The translations under genes and the position numbers were made by a program. DNA of 6,442 nucleotides, from contig SLOZ01000256.1 in NCBI GenBank assembly GCA_007132255.1, forward strand, positions 1-6,442. Direction: 5' to 3'. Below the pieces are notes generated by a model that saw nothing but the letters and a program-made list of their open reading frames with translations, had not been told where the DNA came from and ran no database searches. How positions within the stretch are numbered: the first letter of the stretch is position 1; each line of letters opens with the position of its first letter. Source of the DNA: Limnochordia bacterium (GTDB lineage: Bacteria > Bacillota > Limnochordia > Darwinibacteriales > B1SED10-159). Shown here in pieces: positions 6,365 through 6,442 of this stretch.

Positions 6365-6372
6365 AAATAATT

Positions 6373-6401
6373 AGTATACCGGAACAAGAGCCTCTGGAGA
6401 A
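6373..6401 (-). promoter_or_regulatory. arcA: Candidate arcA promoter
   Basis: TATACT (6378-6373) matches the -10 consensus at five of six positions. Seventeen bp upstream lies TTCTCC (6401-6396), a poor -35 with three matches. Transcription would begin only about 15 nt before the GTG, just ahead of the AGGAG, giving a very short leader. The weak -35 lies within an inverted repeat, which suggests an activated or repressed promoter. An FNR-type site was not seen. Confidence 0.4.
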
Positions 6402-6411
6402 GGCTCTTGTT
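6383..6411. repeat. Perfect 11-bp inverted repeat upstream of arcA
   Basis: AACAAGAGCCT (6383-6393) and AGGCTCTTGTT (6401-6411) are perfect reverse complements around the 7-nt loop CTGGAGA. Neither strand has a U run directly after the stem, apart from a TTTTT at 6426-6430 on the plus strand 14 nt away. It covers the -35 and spacer region of the candidate arcA promoter. It may be an operator with half-sites 18 bp apart centre to centre, or the stem of a terminator for a gene off the right edge. Confidence 0.6.
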
Positions 6412-6442
6412 GGAACGAACAACGGTTTTTCAATCGGGGATC

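Noticed and set aside
6351..6387. 12-codon N-terminal extension of ArcA from a TTG at 6387
   Set aside because: It would translate the -10-like TATACT and the AGGAG site, and it is not needed for the family's length or fold.

Overview
The window looks like a chromosomal segment of a Bacillota (Firmicutes) bacterium of roughly balanced base composition. The reasons are strong AGGAG/GGAGG ribosome binding sites 8-10 nt before every start, heavy use of TTG/GTG starts, an arginine deiminase of the bacterial ArcA type, and a B12-domain radical SAM protein with a DUF4080-like C-terminus. I cannot name the genus. No rRNA, tRNA, CRISPR array, insertion sequence or phage gene is visible.

All five convincing genes lie on the minus strand, so transcription runs from right to left. 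Right block (6411 to 3330): a perfect 11-bp inverted repeat and a -10-like TATACT precede arcA (arginine deiminase, GTG start at 6351). It is followed after 12 bp by a 583-aa B12-binding-domain radical SAM protein (TTG start), whose ribosome binding site touches the arcA stop codon. A weak U-rich terminator candidate follows. Middle block (3372 to 1132): a 240-bp intergenic region with a 16-bp near-palindrome, then a small secreted PsbP/DUF1795-like protein (TTG start), overlapping by 8 bp an exported M48 metallopeptidase that carries a short WD40/TolB-like beta-strand repeat tail. A hairpin with a U-rich tail ends this unit. Left block (1073 to 8): a stand-alone D-2-hydroxyacid dehydrogenase (TTG start) and, past its stop, a 12-bp GC-rich hairpin.

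Functionally there are three units. The first is arginine to citrulline plus ammonia, paired with an uncharacterised radical SAM enzyme and without arcB, arcC or arcD in view. The second is an exported protease with a small exported partner, probably for cell-envelope protein quality control or processing. The third is a 2-ketoacid/2-hydroxyacid oxidoreductase whose cofactor loop suggests NADP(H). The most unusual points are the arcA-radical SAM pairing, the protease with a partial propeller tail and a BepA-like extra histidine, and palindromic sites at two upstream regions. I found no clearly novel multi-gene defence or mobile system here.
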